From Cyanodermella asteris (lineage: Eukaryota; Ascomycota; Lecanoromycetes; Ostropales; Stictidaceae), in NCBI GenBank assembly GCA_900618795.1, contig UYJD01000003.1:1122144-1186143 (forward strand): DNA of 64,000 bases, in the 5' to 3' direction. A model generated the notes under the pieces. The model had not been told where the DNA came from. It ran no database searches and worked only from the letters and a program-made list of their open reading frames with translations. The translations under genes and the position numbers were made by a program. Of this stretch, positions 31,797 to 42,145 are shown in pieces; the stretch's first letter is position 1; each line of letters begins with the position of its first letter.

Positions 31797-34020
31797 GGCT
31801 GTCCTTCGATCTCTAAAGCGGTCGCTCGCTTGCAGAAAGCAACACCACACCCTTCGAAGCATGTTCTGTTTTGCCTGTCGCCTGGGTTTTAATTTCCCCA
31901 CGACTGTTGATCATTCGTTCTTTACAAAGTCAATCGCTATTTCAGCACCACTACATTTCATTTTCAGAACCAAACACGATCACGAAACGACACTGAAAAT
32001 ACGACTAACGACTTGCGGCCGGTCCAAGCGCGACCTACACTCTAAGACCGCACACTGATGATGACACCAACAAGCCTCAACGATTGATGCAAGTAACGAA
32101 CCACCACTGTCATGCGAAACGAGACGACCTTTTCTTTGGGTTTTATGCGCTTGTCTGATGAAGAAGGAGATGGTATTATGGAATGCCACGAGATGACGAC
32201 TTCTCGCCGACTTTTGTTGTGGCTGCCAGACTTGGCTCTGACGAGCCACGACGAACGGTTGACGATGACACGGAAACATGAATGTGATGCGATAAACAGC
32301 ATGGATGAGAAGGCGCTGATGTGAAGTCTTGTGCGGGACGCTGATGAACTTTCCCCTTCTAGATATGGGTCTCAGACAGTACCCCACTAACTCATGTACG
32401 ACGAACAAGTGTTGTCTCTGTCGTTGTTGCGCCACTGGCGACCCATGCAATCGTACCGAGAGTTGTAAGCTGAGACCGACGATTGAATGCTGAGGCTTTC
32501 GCTTCAATAAGTGGTCGCGACAACCGTTAGTTTCCTTGTCAAACAGCGTACACGTGAAAAGGGGCCGGCGAGCAAGGCGGATGGAAAAAACCGTGTCGGC
32601 TTCCTTTGTGATTTGTCTAAATGGTTGTGCGGACGACTACACTGCACAATAAACGTGCATCTAGGTGTTGAGTTACGCATTTAAATGGGTATCTGGCTGG
32701 GTATCTGGCCAAACCTAACTGGACATTTGGCTAGGAGCTTGGCTATGAGTAGGTGTCCGGCTAGATTTTCCGCAAGGTACAGTATTTAGTAGGGTGTTTA
32801 GTTGGTGTGAACGGCACATCAGCAGCGACTTGTCTGCTCCCGCCGGCAGACTTGTTTCGGCGGCTCTCATGATCCCTGGGTCGGCATTCGGTAATGGCGC
32901 CCGTGGCGGTCGCCCTAACCACCATCAAAATGCAGCGTAGATTTTAGGCCATGAGCGGAAAAGCCGAACTACCACGAGCGTTAAAACATGTCCAGGCGTG
33001 CAAGCCGGCTCGAGGGCGTCCTTCCGGGACTGACAGCCCATGTACGCGCATACATAGGCAAAACAAGGTTGCAGCATGTATTCGGCAGCAGGCGCCACGT
33101 TGCGCGATACTTACAGATGTGTTAAAGTCGCCATATCTAGTCTATGCTCCAAATCTACTTGCAAACGACTGTCGTGGTCTCCTCGGTGCTTGAGGATGGA
33201 TTGGTCATAGGGGCAAGTGGGCGTTCTTCAGCTCGTTTACGTGCGCTCCTCTTGGAAATCATCCTACAGCGCCGCGAAAGATGAAACAAACAAGACAAGC
33301 CGTTGTCAGCACACTATCAGCTTGACAATATGATGGAGTAGGGTCGACCCTAGCCAAGCTGCTTCAAGTTGTTAGAAATAGGGGCTGTAGGGCGGAGCAC
33401 GACCTGTCGGTGCTTTCCTATTATCAGCGCTGACCAGGATTCGATGGCACGCAAATGGACTCACAGCGTGCGGCGGTCCATCGGTGAGACAAATAAGCAA
33501 AGCGTACGGTGTGTAAGAAGTGATGAATATAGGACATATCACGTAGTGCAAAGGTCGCACTCGCAAGTGTTTCAGTCAGCAGCAAACTGTCGAGAAGGTG
33601 GCCCGTGCATTCAGGGACGACCAGCCGTCGAAGCTTCAACTCAATTGTGTGCGTGCCAGCCATAAGACACCGACAAATCTACCTGTCCAGGAGTGGACAA
33701 GACCTACCCGCCACCCTCTTCCTACCTCTGTCCTGCCTACTACTCCGTCTCATCCATGCGAGTCTACCCTTCAGTCCCTTAGTCGGTGCAGTTCCGTGTC
33801 CCCGCCGCCAGAACAGAACCCCGTACACTTTCTTTGCCTACGACTCCTTATCTGGCACCATCCTGAACGCCGGCCCTCCTTTTATCCCTACAGTCGCGTG
33901 CGCAGGCCAGCACCGGGCGACTCATACGACCCTCCACTTTTTCCACTGGGATCAGGATACTCGACACTATAATTGTACAAACAGCACATACCAAACAAAA
34001 CTCCGTCTCCCGCTCCCGCC
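31797..34020. other. Long intergenic region
   Basis: About 2.2 kb. No supported gene. A degenerate tandem repeat lies at 32683-32770 (listed separately). The 400 bases before 34021 are pyrimidine-rich and read as the leader of the Rab-GAP gene. Confidence 0.45.
32683..32770. repeat. Degenerate tandem repeat, unit about 12-20 nt
   Basis: Five loose copies of a unit like GGTATCTGGCT (GGTATCTGGCTG, GGTATCTGGCC, GGACATTTGGCT, GAGCTTGGCT, GGTGTCCGGCT) with variable spacers. No function is evident. Confidence 0.45.
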
Positions 34021-36708
34021 ATGGCAGACGACCCCAGCACCCCCAGCTCCGACCACGAGCAGTTCGAAGACGCCGCCGATGACAGCTCTGCGAACAAGAC
34101 CCTAGCAGAACGCCGCTCTGGCAGCAGCAACAGTACCCGCAGCTTGACTGACTCACCCTCTCGCAAACAAAGCGAAGCAGAGGCTTCTGAGACCATCCCT
34201 GAGGAGGAAGCTACACCCCGGCCACCGCAAGGTGAGATGTCTAAAGAGAAGGAGCATACACCAGCCGCGCAGAACCTAAAGACTTCGCGCCATGCTAAGA
34301 ACCCGTCTACGACGTCTTTCAAAGAAGTGCACCTAGACGAGAACCCCAGCCCCACGAGTCAAGGAGAACACCCGCTGCCTGACCCTATCCCGGAAACTCC
34401 CACACCCCACATCGGCACAGAGCGCGGTCGAGCCGAGAGCGCGACACCCAGTGTCACACAAACAAGCGACAGAAGTGAGAGCAGACAATCAAGACAGTCC
34501 AGTGTGAGCAGCCGTCCTGGTAGCAACAGGAGTTCGGTGCCCACCAGCACCACCATGCATCCGCCTGCAAAGCCAATGCCGCAGCCTGCGCGGACATTTT
34601 CTTCGCCATTCAACTGGTTTCAGCGCAAAAAGACCGCATCTACAACCTCCATCCCGCAGACGTCTCGCAACAGTGTCACAAATCAGCCAGAGTTGAAGCT
34701 GGAGGGCCTGGGCGAGGAGACTGCCAAGGAGAGCCTCAAGGAGCGATTCAAGCAACTGCGTATGAAAGAGGAGGCTGGAATTGAGATACAAAAAGTAACC
34801 TCTCCGGACGCTACAGCACCTGGTGGGGTTGGTCTCGGTATCGACACGAGCGTCGGCGGTGCAGATGATAATGCAAGCACCAAGAGTCCTGCGCCCAGCG
34901 TTGATCGTGACAGTTTAGTCAGCTACAGCGCGACACCACGAAGACCGTCATCCGCAAGCACGGTAAACACCGATCTGCTTCCGGGAACCGTCGTGGGCGC
35001 GCAAGCTGGACCAGCTCCCATTGATTGGGATCTATGGCAGAATGTCGTCAATGAAGGACCAACAGCAGTGGCTAAAAGCACTCCAGCCGAACTGAACAAA
35101 GCGATAGCGAGCGGTATTCCTAGCACGATCCGTGGCGTCGTTTGGCAAGTATTTGCGCAGTCCGAAGACAAGGGTCTTGAGATGAAGTACTGGGATCTGG
35201 TGCACCGGGGCACGGACAAGGATCCGGGTAGGTCACCAGGAAGATCTCCTTCTGTCACTCCTGGCGTGTCTCCCATTGATGTCACGAATGGCAGCAACCC
35301 AACTACCGAATCAGGAGACTCCGGATCAGTTCACAGTGAGGCGAGCACACCCGCAACGACCAACGGAGTCCCCTCTCCGACGCTGGTTGTACCTCCAACA
35401 GCCGACCCCAAAGCTCAAGCCGAGGAGGCGAAGAAGGCCAAAGAGGACCTAGCTGCATTGAAGAAGCTGGAAAAGACAATCCGGAAGGATCTTGGAAGCA
35501 GGAGCAACTACTCCCGGTATGCAAGCAGCGCTGACCTGCAAGATGGCCTGTTCAATGTATGCAAAGCCTATGCTTTGTACGACACGGACGTCGGATATGC
35601 GCAAGGCATGAACTTTATTGTTATGCCTCTGCTCTTCAATGTGAGTCATTCACGTTGCTTGCTATCCTGCATAGGTACTAATGTGTGAAAATAGATGCCC
35701 GAAGAAGAAGCTTTCTGCCTGCTTGTCCGACTAATGCATCATTATCGTGTTCGGGACATGTTCATCCAGGACATGCCAGGCTTGCACCTCCACATCGAGC
35801 AGTTTTCCAACCTTCTCGAAGATAACGAGCCCGCACTGGCACATCATTTGCGCAAGCGTGGCATCGCACCCCAGCTCTATGCTACTCAATGGTTCCTCAC
35901 ACTCTTCGCTTACCGCTTTCCGTTGCAATTGGTGCTCCGAATCTACGACTTGGTTCTCTCCGAGGGCTTTGAATCAGCCATTCTGAAGTTTTCTCTTGCC
36001 CTCATGCGCAAGAACTCTGCCTCGTTAATGGCCATCAAAGACATGAGTGGGCTCAAGACATTCCTCAACGAGAAGCTCTTTGACGTCTACATCGACAAGG
36101 CACCAAGCGCTGGTAGTCTTCTTGAGAACGGATTCTTCGGCTTTGCCGGCAACGGTAGCGTTGATCGGGAGGTTTACAGAGCAGATCTGCTTGTGGAAGA
36201 TGCATGCGCCGTCATCATCAACTACAAAGAGCTCGAAACGTTGTCCAAGGAGTTCAAGGCAAAGATGAAGGAAGAGAAGGGGAAGGAGGAAGAACTGGCT
36301 CGATTACGCCGGGAGCATGCACAATTCTCTACCAAGATCAGGGAGCTTGAGAAGCACGCGCAGAAGACAGATGCTGACCACGTCGAGCTTACGAATCAGA
36401 TGTTGCAAAGCAAAATGGAAAACGAGGATCTGAAGCAGCAAGTTGCGGACTTGGAGGTCGAGTGCAACGAGCTTAAGCTCAGTGTTGCTAGCCTGCCTGC
36501 TGAGATTGAGCGAGGCCTGCAGGACGAAATGGAGGCCAACCGAAAGCGCTGCGAAGACATGCAGGCTCAAGTCAGCCGGACTGAGGACGAGAAGAAGGAA
36601 TACGAAGCGCAAGTCATTGACATCAAGATGCAATGGGCTCAGCTCAACGGTGAGCATGAGCAGCTAAGGCAGAAATGGACCGACCTGAGGAGGGCACTCG
36701 GTGACTGA
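34021..36708 (+). CDS. TBC-domain Rab GTPase-activating protein, Gyp5-like
   Basis: Rab-GAP predicted to act on Ypt1/Sec4-type Rabs in secretion. Exons 34021-35640 and 35695-36708 around a 54-nt GTGAGT-TAG intron; 877 aa. Residues 1-350 are Ser/Pro-rich and disordered. The TBC domain runs from about 360 to 700: GIPSTIRGVVWQVFA, an internal Pro/Ser-rich insert, TIRKDLGSRS (Arg finger region), DVGYAQGMNFI (Gln finger), then PEEEAFCLLVRLMHHY, MPGLHLHIEQF and LVLRIYDLVLSEGFESAI. A long C-terminal coiled coil (about 720-870) follows, as in Gyp5. Start chosen as the first ATG. Confidence 0.92.
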
Positions 36709-37179
36709 TCACCACTAATCATGTTGGCATTGTTGTCCGTTGTTTTCTTGTATGACGTTTACGTGGCGCAGAGTATTGCTCGGATTCGTGCTCTATGCTA
36801 TGAAATGGCCGGAGGTCTGGAAAAAGATGGGGAGTTAGGTCCGGTCACCTAGGAATCCCAACATGATGCTGGCGAGCAATGCATGCGGAGTTTACGGTGC
36901 GTACATATGTTTGCAGGATCGAAAATGAAGAATGAAGAGACATGATTGATCGCACTAGTCAGCTGGCTGATTCTGTAGCTCACGACTCGGTGCTCAGCGT
37001 AGACGCTGTTGAATTTCTCCAAGCATTGCCCTCAAACACTTATGTCTAGCGTATCGATTTACTTACGCATTCCGACGAAGCCCTGGCCATGTTTTCGAGT
37101 CCGAACATCACAAATTCGGAAACCTACAAAAGCCAAATTTGGCCCAGTTGCCAAACCTTACAAAGACGCAACTTCTCCC
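36709..37179. other. Convergent 3' intergenic region
   Basis: About 470 bases between convergent genes. Nothing supported. Confidence 0.45.
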
Positions 37180-37941
37180 TCAAAGCCGACACTTGGCGAA
37201 AGCCTCCTGCACACTGCTACCCCCCTCTATCATCTCCTTAGCCGCATCCTCCTGCTTCGTGTGCTTCGGCAAAAAAGCCAAAACGTCGTCGACCAGCCTC
37301 TTCGGGATCCTCACCACCGCCACTTCGTTGGGATCGCAAAACAGCAAGTCCCCAGGCTCGACGCGCACCCCTTCGTGCCCGACCGGAACCTGCACCGCGT
37401 GCGGCCTCGCCTCCGCTCCCGCACCCACCACCGACGTGCCCTGCGCCCAGACCGGCAAGTCCAACTCCGCCACGTCGGCCAAATCCCGCACCCGGCCCGC
37501 GACCACCAGGCCCCGGGCCCCCAGCTTCGCCATCCTCGTCGCGTGGTGGCCGCCCACGGCCGCGCACTTTTGGCCCCGGGGCTGCGAGACCAGCACGATG
37601 CTGTCCGGCGCGACCAGGTCGGACCACTGCCGGCCCGCCGGGATGTTGGATTTGGAGGTGGTTTTGTTGCGGTCCGGGTTGAGCTTGTCTTGGAAGAGGA
37701 CGGTGAAGGCCGGGCCGATGACGGGGAGCCGTCTTTTGGAGCCGGGGGCGCTCGACGGGCTCGGACAGAGGTGTGTGTAGTGGTGGGATAGGGGTGAGAG
37801 GGCGGGGAGGTAGCCGGCTAGGCAGGGGTACTTGTTTATGTCGGAGGCTTCCTTGTCGAGTTTCAGGAGCGCGTCGGCGATGTCGCAGGCGGAGTACTTT
37901 TGGAGTTCGGTGATTTGTGTGGAGGTGGCGGTGGAGCTCAT
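37180..37941 (-). CDS. RraA-like / HMG-aldolase family protein
   Basis: Fold shared by 4-hydroxy-4-methyl-2-oxoglutarate/oxaloacetate aldolases and RraA regulators. Single exon. Start 37941 (MSSTATSTQITELQKYSACD) gives 253 aa. The family core is intact: SACDIADALLKL, GPAFTVLF, then VLVSQPRGQKCAAVGG and the signature GGHHATRMAKLGARGLVVAG followed by RVRD, and PGDLLFCDPNEVAVV. An in-frame ATG at 38070 would add 43 residues without any Asp or Glu (MNLHHLYKPRTTS, SHIVQAFSN, RSSVRPSPSS), a good mitochondrial presequence. The longer form is therefore a real possibility. GC content is very high in the 3' half. Confidence 0.85.
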   Translation of the reverse strand: MSSTATSTQITELQKYSACDIADALLKLDKEASDINKYPCLAGYLPALSPLSHHYTHLCPSPSSAPGSKRRLPVIGPAFTVLFQDKLNPDRNKTTSKSNIPAGRQWSDLVAPDSIVLVSQPRGQKCAAVGGHHATRMAKLGARGLVVAGRVRDLADVAELDLPVWAQGTSVVGAGAEARPHAVQVPVGHEGVRVEPGDLLFCDPNEVAVVRIPKRLVDDVLAFLPKHTKQEDAAKEMIEGGSSVQEAFAKCRL

Positions 37942-38442
37942 TCTGATGGGTCGGATTTGGGAATGTGTGAGTGAGGATGGGGATGGACGGACGGACGAGC
38001 GGAGTGGATTGGAGAAGGCTTGTACAATATGGGAAGTGGTCCGGGGTTTGTAGAGGTGATGTAGATTCATTTCTTGGACTGAGACCGGACGTATACCGAC
38101 CTTCGCGAGCCTCAATTGCGATAGCTACTTTCGAGACTTCGAGATGCTGCTACGGAGTTGAGATCCTCGCAATCATATGGAAGATCTGCACACGTGAGAT
38201 CTCGCACTTCATTCGTGGTCAAAGCTGGCATGTGATGGAGACAGCCATGTTCCGCACTAGGCCTGATCTGGAGCATCCCGTGAGCCTCGGCTTTCTACGC
38301 ACTGTCCATGATGGTTCGCTGAGTGATAGATATATCAACGTTCCGAGGCCCTCTTCATATCTTGTGTTGCCGTTTCCCCGTCTGAAATCCTTCTTAAACA
38401 CAGATCCGACGCCTCTTCGTTGAGAACGTCAACACAGCAAAC
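37942..38442. other. Divergent intergenic region
   Basis: About 500 bases between the RraA-family and thiolase genes; the first 130 may be coding if the longer RraA start is used. Confidence 0.45.
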
Positions 38443-40027
38443 ATGTCTCGTGGTAAGTCTGACAGTAAAATCTCCTCTTCCATGTTCGAGCGCCATATGT
38501 AAACTTTCCACAAGGTTGGAAAGATATTGCATGAGACTCTCTCACACGAGTACGTGGCTGTCTCAGCAGAGCTCGATGGTTACTCAGATTTATGAGCATC
38601 AATGTGGTTGTTCAAAGGGCACCAGTCAGCGGCTCAAACATTTGAGATCGTGTCGTGAGACGAAATGCGTATCCTATTGTACCCGGCAGTTTCTTACCAG
38701 AGAGGAATTTGGCGTCTTCCATTATTAAGACGCTACTTAGAAAGTTCCTTCGCTGACCGCATCTACAGCACAGCAAAGACTCGGCCAGATGCAATCGCAT
38801 CTCGGCGCCTCCGAGGCCGACATTCCCCGCGGCCGTGAAGCCATCCTGGCCAAATCTCCCAACGACATTGTCGTGACCTGCGCCCTGCGCTCTCCCTTCA
38901 CAAAAGGCGGCAAGGGCCTCCTCAAAGACACCATGCCCGCCGACATCCTCCTCCGCACTTTCGAATCCCTCGTCAAGCGCTCCGGAATCGATCCCGCCCT
39001 CATTGAGGACATTGCCGTCGGCACCGTCCTGGCTCCCGGCGGTGGTGCCACTGAATTCCGCGCTGCAGCCCTCGCCGCCGGATTCCCTGAGACGACGGCC
39101 GTCAAGTCCCTCAACCGACAATGTTCGTCCGGCCTGATGGCTTGCGTTGACATTGCGAACGCGATCAACGCCGGTATGATCGATGTCGGCATCGGTGCCG
39201 GTGTCGAGAGCATGTCTCTGCAATACGGTCCCCAAGCCGTGACCGAGTTCTCCGAACTCCTCGAGGACCACGAGGAAGCCGCCAACTGCAAGGTCGGCAT
39301 GGGCAACCTGTCCGAGCAGATGGCTCAGGACCGCAACATCAGCCGCAAGCTGCAGGACGAGTTCGCGGCCAAGTCGTACCAGAAAGCGCTGGCCGCACAA
39401 AAGGCGGGCAAGTTCGACGAGGAGATCGCACCGCTCAAGGTCAAGTACACAGACCCGAAGACGGACGAGGAGAAGGAGGTCGTCGTCTCCAAGGACGACG
39501 GCATCTGCGCCGGCGTCACTGTCGAGTCGCTCGCCAAGATCAGGCCCGCATTCGACGAGAACGGATCCATTCACGGCGGTAACGCGTCGCAGATCTCGGA
39601 CGGCGCCGCTGCCGTTCTCCTCATGCGCCGCAGCAAGGCTGAGGAACTCGGACAGAAGATCATTGGCAAGTTCGTCGGCAGCTCGATCGTTGGTGTCAAG
39701 CCCCTGCTCATGGGCATTGGTCCCTGGAAGGCTATCCCGGTCGTTTTGGAAAAGGCTGGTATTAGCAAGGAGGATGTGGATGTCTTCGAGATCAACGAAG
39801 CTTTTGCCAGCCAGTGTGTCTGGTGTATCAACGAGCTGGGCTTGCCGGAGGAGAAGGTGAACCCGAACGGTGGTGCTATTGCTTTCGGACACCCGTTGGG
39901 ATGTACCGGTGCTAGGCAGGTATCGACTCTATTCAACGAGCTTGGAAGGACCGGCAAGAAGGTTGGTCTGACGAGCATGTGTGTTGGAACGGGTATGGGT
40001 ATGGCCGCGGTCTGGGTCAAGGAGTAG
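38443..40027 (+). CDS. Peroxisomal 3-ketoacyl-CoA thiolase
   Basis: Last step of fatty-acid beta-oxidation: cleaves 3-ketoacyl-CoA with CoA. A 10-nt first exon (38443-38452, ATG TCT CGT G) precedes a 316-nt GTAAGT-CAG intron; exon 2 runs 38769-40027. The spliced start reads MSRAQQRLGQMQSHLGASEA and contains RLGQMQSHL, a perfect PTS2 peroxisomal signal (R-L-x5-H-L). Starting at the internal Met of exon 2 would destroy it. Catalytic residues are in SLNRQCSSGL (Cys), GGAIAFGHPLGCTGARQ (His) and SMCVGTGMG (Cys). About 426 aa, normal length. Confidence 0.93.
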
Positions 40028-40180
40028 GCATGTAAAATAGATGGGGGTTCTGCGATGCATTGATATGACCTTTCACGGCTTTGGATTTTGACAGCACTCG
40101 TCTTTTCTGCACGCACCTCTCGGATTTCTAAGTACGCAAAGCCATGGCGGACCCATATCTTCCACTGCGCATGTACAGCC

Positions 40181-41242
40181 TCAGGTAGCGTGACTCTTGG
40201 ACCTCTCAATCTCATCATCCACATGTTCGTCGAAATACGTTTCAAAATCCCCCATCTTCGGCTCCCACCCCAGTACCTCCCTCGCTCTCGTCGCCCGAGA
40301 CTTCGAGTTCATGCTGCAAGCACGCACAGTCATCTTGACATGCTTGTCGTTGCCCAGCCCTTCCGCCTCTTCCCTGCTCAACGAGTCCACCTCCGCGCTC
40401 GCCAGCTCGCCCTTCTCCAAAAGGCGTGACGCAACCCTCTCACTAATACTCCCCCATTCACGCTGTCCGTTCTCTGCAAAGTACCAACCCTCACGACCCC
40501 AAACGGCGCTTCCGCCACCCGCTGCGGCAGCTTCGGTGATGCGGAGGAAAATGTCCGACAGGTCCTGGATGTGAACGAAACTCCACGCGGCTTTGCCAGC
40601 ACCTAGCTTGAAGGCGCGACCGCGCTGACGAATCGATTCGATCAGCATGGGCGGCTGCATTGTTCGTCTATTTCCTGGGCCCCGGCTCTTACCCACGATG
40701 CAGGATGCACAGATGATGGCAGTCCGAAGATGGGGGTACTCGTTCCATGCCTCGAGAACGACACGTTCCACGGGATGGTGGAATACGGTATCTGGCCACG
40801 CGTTTATGGCCTCGATATCGGCGACGTCGTCCCAGACTTTACCACCGGGGTTACCGAAGTTACCAGTGGCGAGGTCTTCGAACATCAGGTTGCCCGTGCC
40901 CGAGGTGTGGATCAAGAACTTTGGTCGTGATGCAGAAGATGACGAGCCGATGCCGGAGACAATCGCCTTAATGGCGTCGAGATCGTCGGCAGATGCAAAG
41001 TGCAGCACGACGTCGGCCCTCGAAGATTCGTGGCTGAGGAGCGGTAGGCTGGCAAGATCGCCAACCACTGTCCGGATCGACGTCGATGGGTTGTCGGCTA
41101 TGATAGAAGCAACGCCAGATTCCGACCGGACCAGGAGGGAATATTCCCAGGTGGGATGCACATTGATGAGGACGGAGAGGGCATCGCCGCCGACGTAGCC
41201 AGTAACACCGGTGAGAAATACTTTTGTGGAAGTGCCAGACAT
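40181..41242 (-). CDS. NAD(P)-dependent extended SDR (epimerase-like)
   Basis: 353 aa, single exon. An N-terminal Rossmann motif (KVFLTGVTGYVGG) fits nucleoside-diphosphate-sugar epimerases and related reductases. Further marks are RTVVGDLASLPLL, ADVVLHFASADDLDAI, FLIHTSGTGNL and FHHPVERVVLEAW. The usual Tyr-x3-Lys catalytic pair is not clear where expected (HHPVERVVL), so it belongs to the atypical or NmrA-like side of the family. C-terminal TRAREVLGWEPKM is typical for extended SDRs. Substrate unknown. Confidence 0.85.
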   Translation of the reverse strand: MSGTSTKVFLTGVTGYVGGDALSVLINVHPTWEYSLLVRSESGVASIIADNPSTSIRTVVGDLASLPLLSHESSRADVVLHFASADDLDAIKAIVSGIGSSSSASRPKFLIHTSGTGNLMFEDLATGNFGNPGGKVWDDVADIEAINAWPDTVFHHPVERVVLEAWNEYPHLRTAIICASCIVGKSRGPGNRRTMQPPMLIESIRQRGRAFKLGAGKAAWSFVHIQDLSDIFLRITEAAAAGGGSAVWGREGWYFAENGQREWGSISERVASRLLEKGELASAEVDSLSREEAEGLGNDKHVKMTVRACSMNSKSRATRAREVLGWEPKMGDFETYFDEHVDDEIERSKSHAT

Positions 41243-42145
41243 TTTGGGCTAGTAGTCGAGGTTTAGTTAAATTATAGTAATCAGGGATAGTGAAGAGAAT
41301 ACTGGCCAAGCCATTAGTTTTCCCCAGAAACAAGCTCGACCTTTATACATATCTGAACAGAACGCAGGTAGGCATAAGATCAGGCTTCATTGGGCTCATT
41401 CGGGCTGGCCAAGGATGCATTAGTTATCAGACTCCTTCGGGCCCGAAACATTGTATAACTACGCCACACTAAGATCCTCACGAATCACAGATGTGAGGGT
41501 CAATTTCTAAGAGACTTTGCATCGCTAGCAACAGACCACTTACGTTTCAAAGCCCCTCCGTGGTTGTTGCCGTAGACAGCAAAGATATACCTTACTTCCA
41601 GTGTCAGAGCTCGATGTGTTACGCGTATGTAGAATGACACAACCAAAGGAAATCTCCCGTTAAAGAATGGTAACTGGCTCTCCGGTTGGTCGTAAGTCTT
41701 CCGCAAGGTGATCTTGCATGTTTAGCACACCTTAGTGCAGCGTTGTGCATGATTATCAATTCGACCCTTGTCAGAACAGTCTGCGGAGTGCGTCAGGCCG
41801 GCTAGACCTGATGATCCCAAAGACCCTCCAGCAGGGCCGTGGCACATCATGTCAGCTGCTGAAATCGAGCGTTGGATAGCCAGTCGGAGAGCACGTTGAT
41901 CCCGCAACACTAATGCAGAGAAAGAGACGTTGCTATCGATAAGGGCGCCAGGAGCGAGAACTTGTCTTCGCTGTAAACATCTCACGTCGGCGAGCCACGG
42001 ACTTTGGCCCCGCGCCGAGGCAGCATGACCCTTGCTCTCCTCCAGCAAGCTTGACGCGGCGGCTCACGGTTCAATCCATTCGGTGGATGGCTCCCATTCT
42101 TTAACCAGCGTCTTTCTGATCCCAAACGGTCTTTGGTTGGATACC
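41243..42145. other. Divergent intergenic region
   Basis: About 900 bases between the SDR and the lactone oxidase gene. No gene seen. The frame upstream of 42146 is open but lacks an ATG. Confidence 0.45.

Noticed and set aside
37009-37791. 260-codon open frame antisense to the RraA-family gene
   Set aside because: Arg-rich product from a very GC-rich region; the RraA reading has all family signatures.
38612-39892. 426-codon open frame antisense to the thiolase gene
   Set aside because: Shadow of a GC-rich coding strand; Leu/Val/Asp-rich low-information product, no domain, while the sense frame encodes a complete thiolase.
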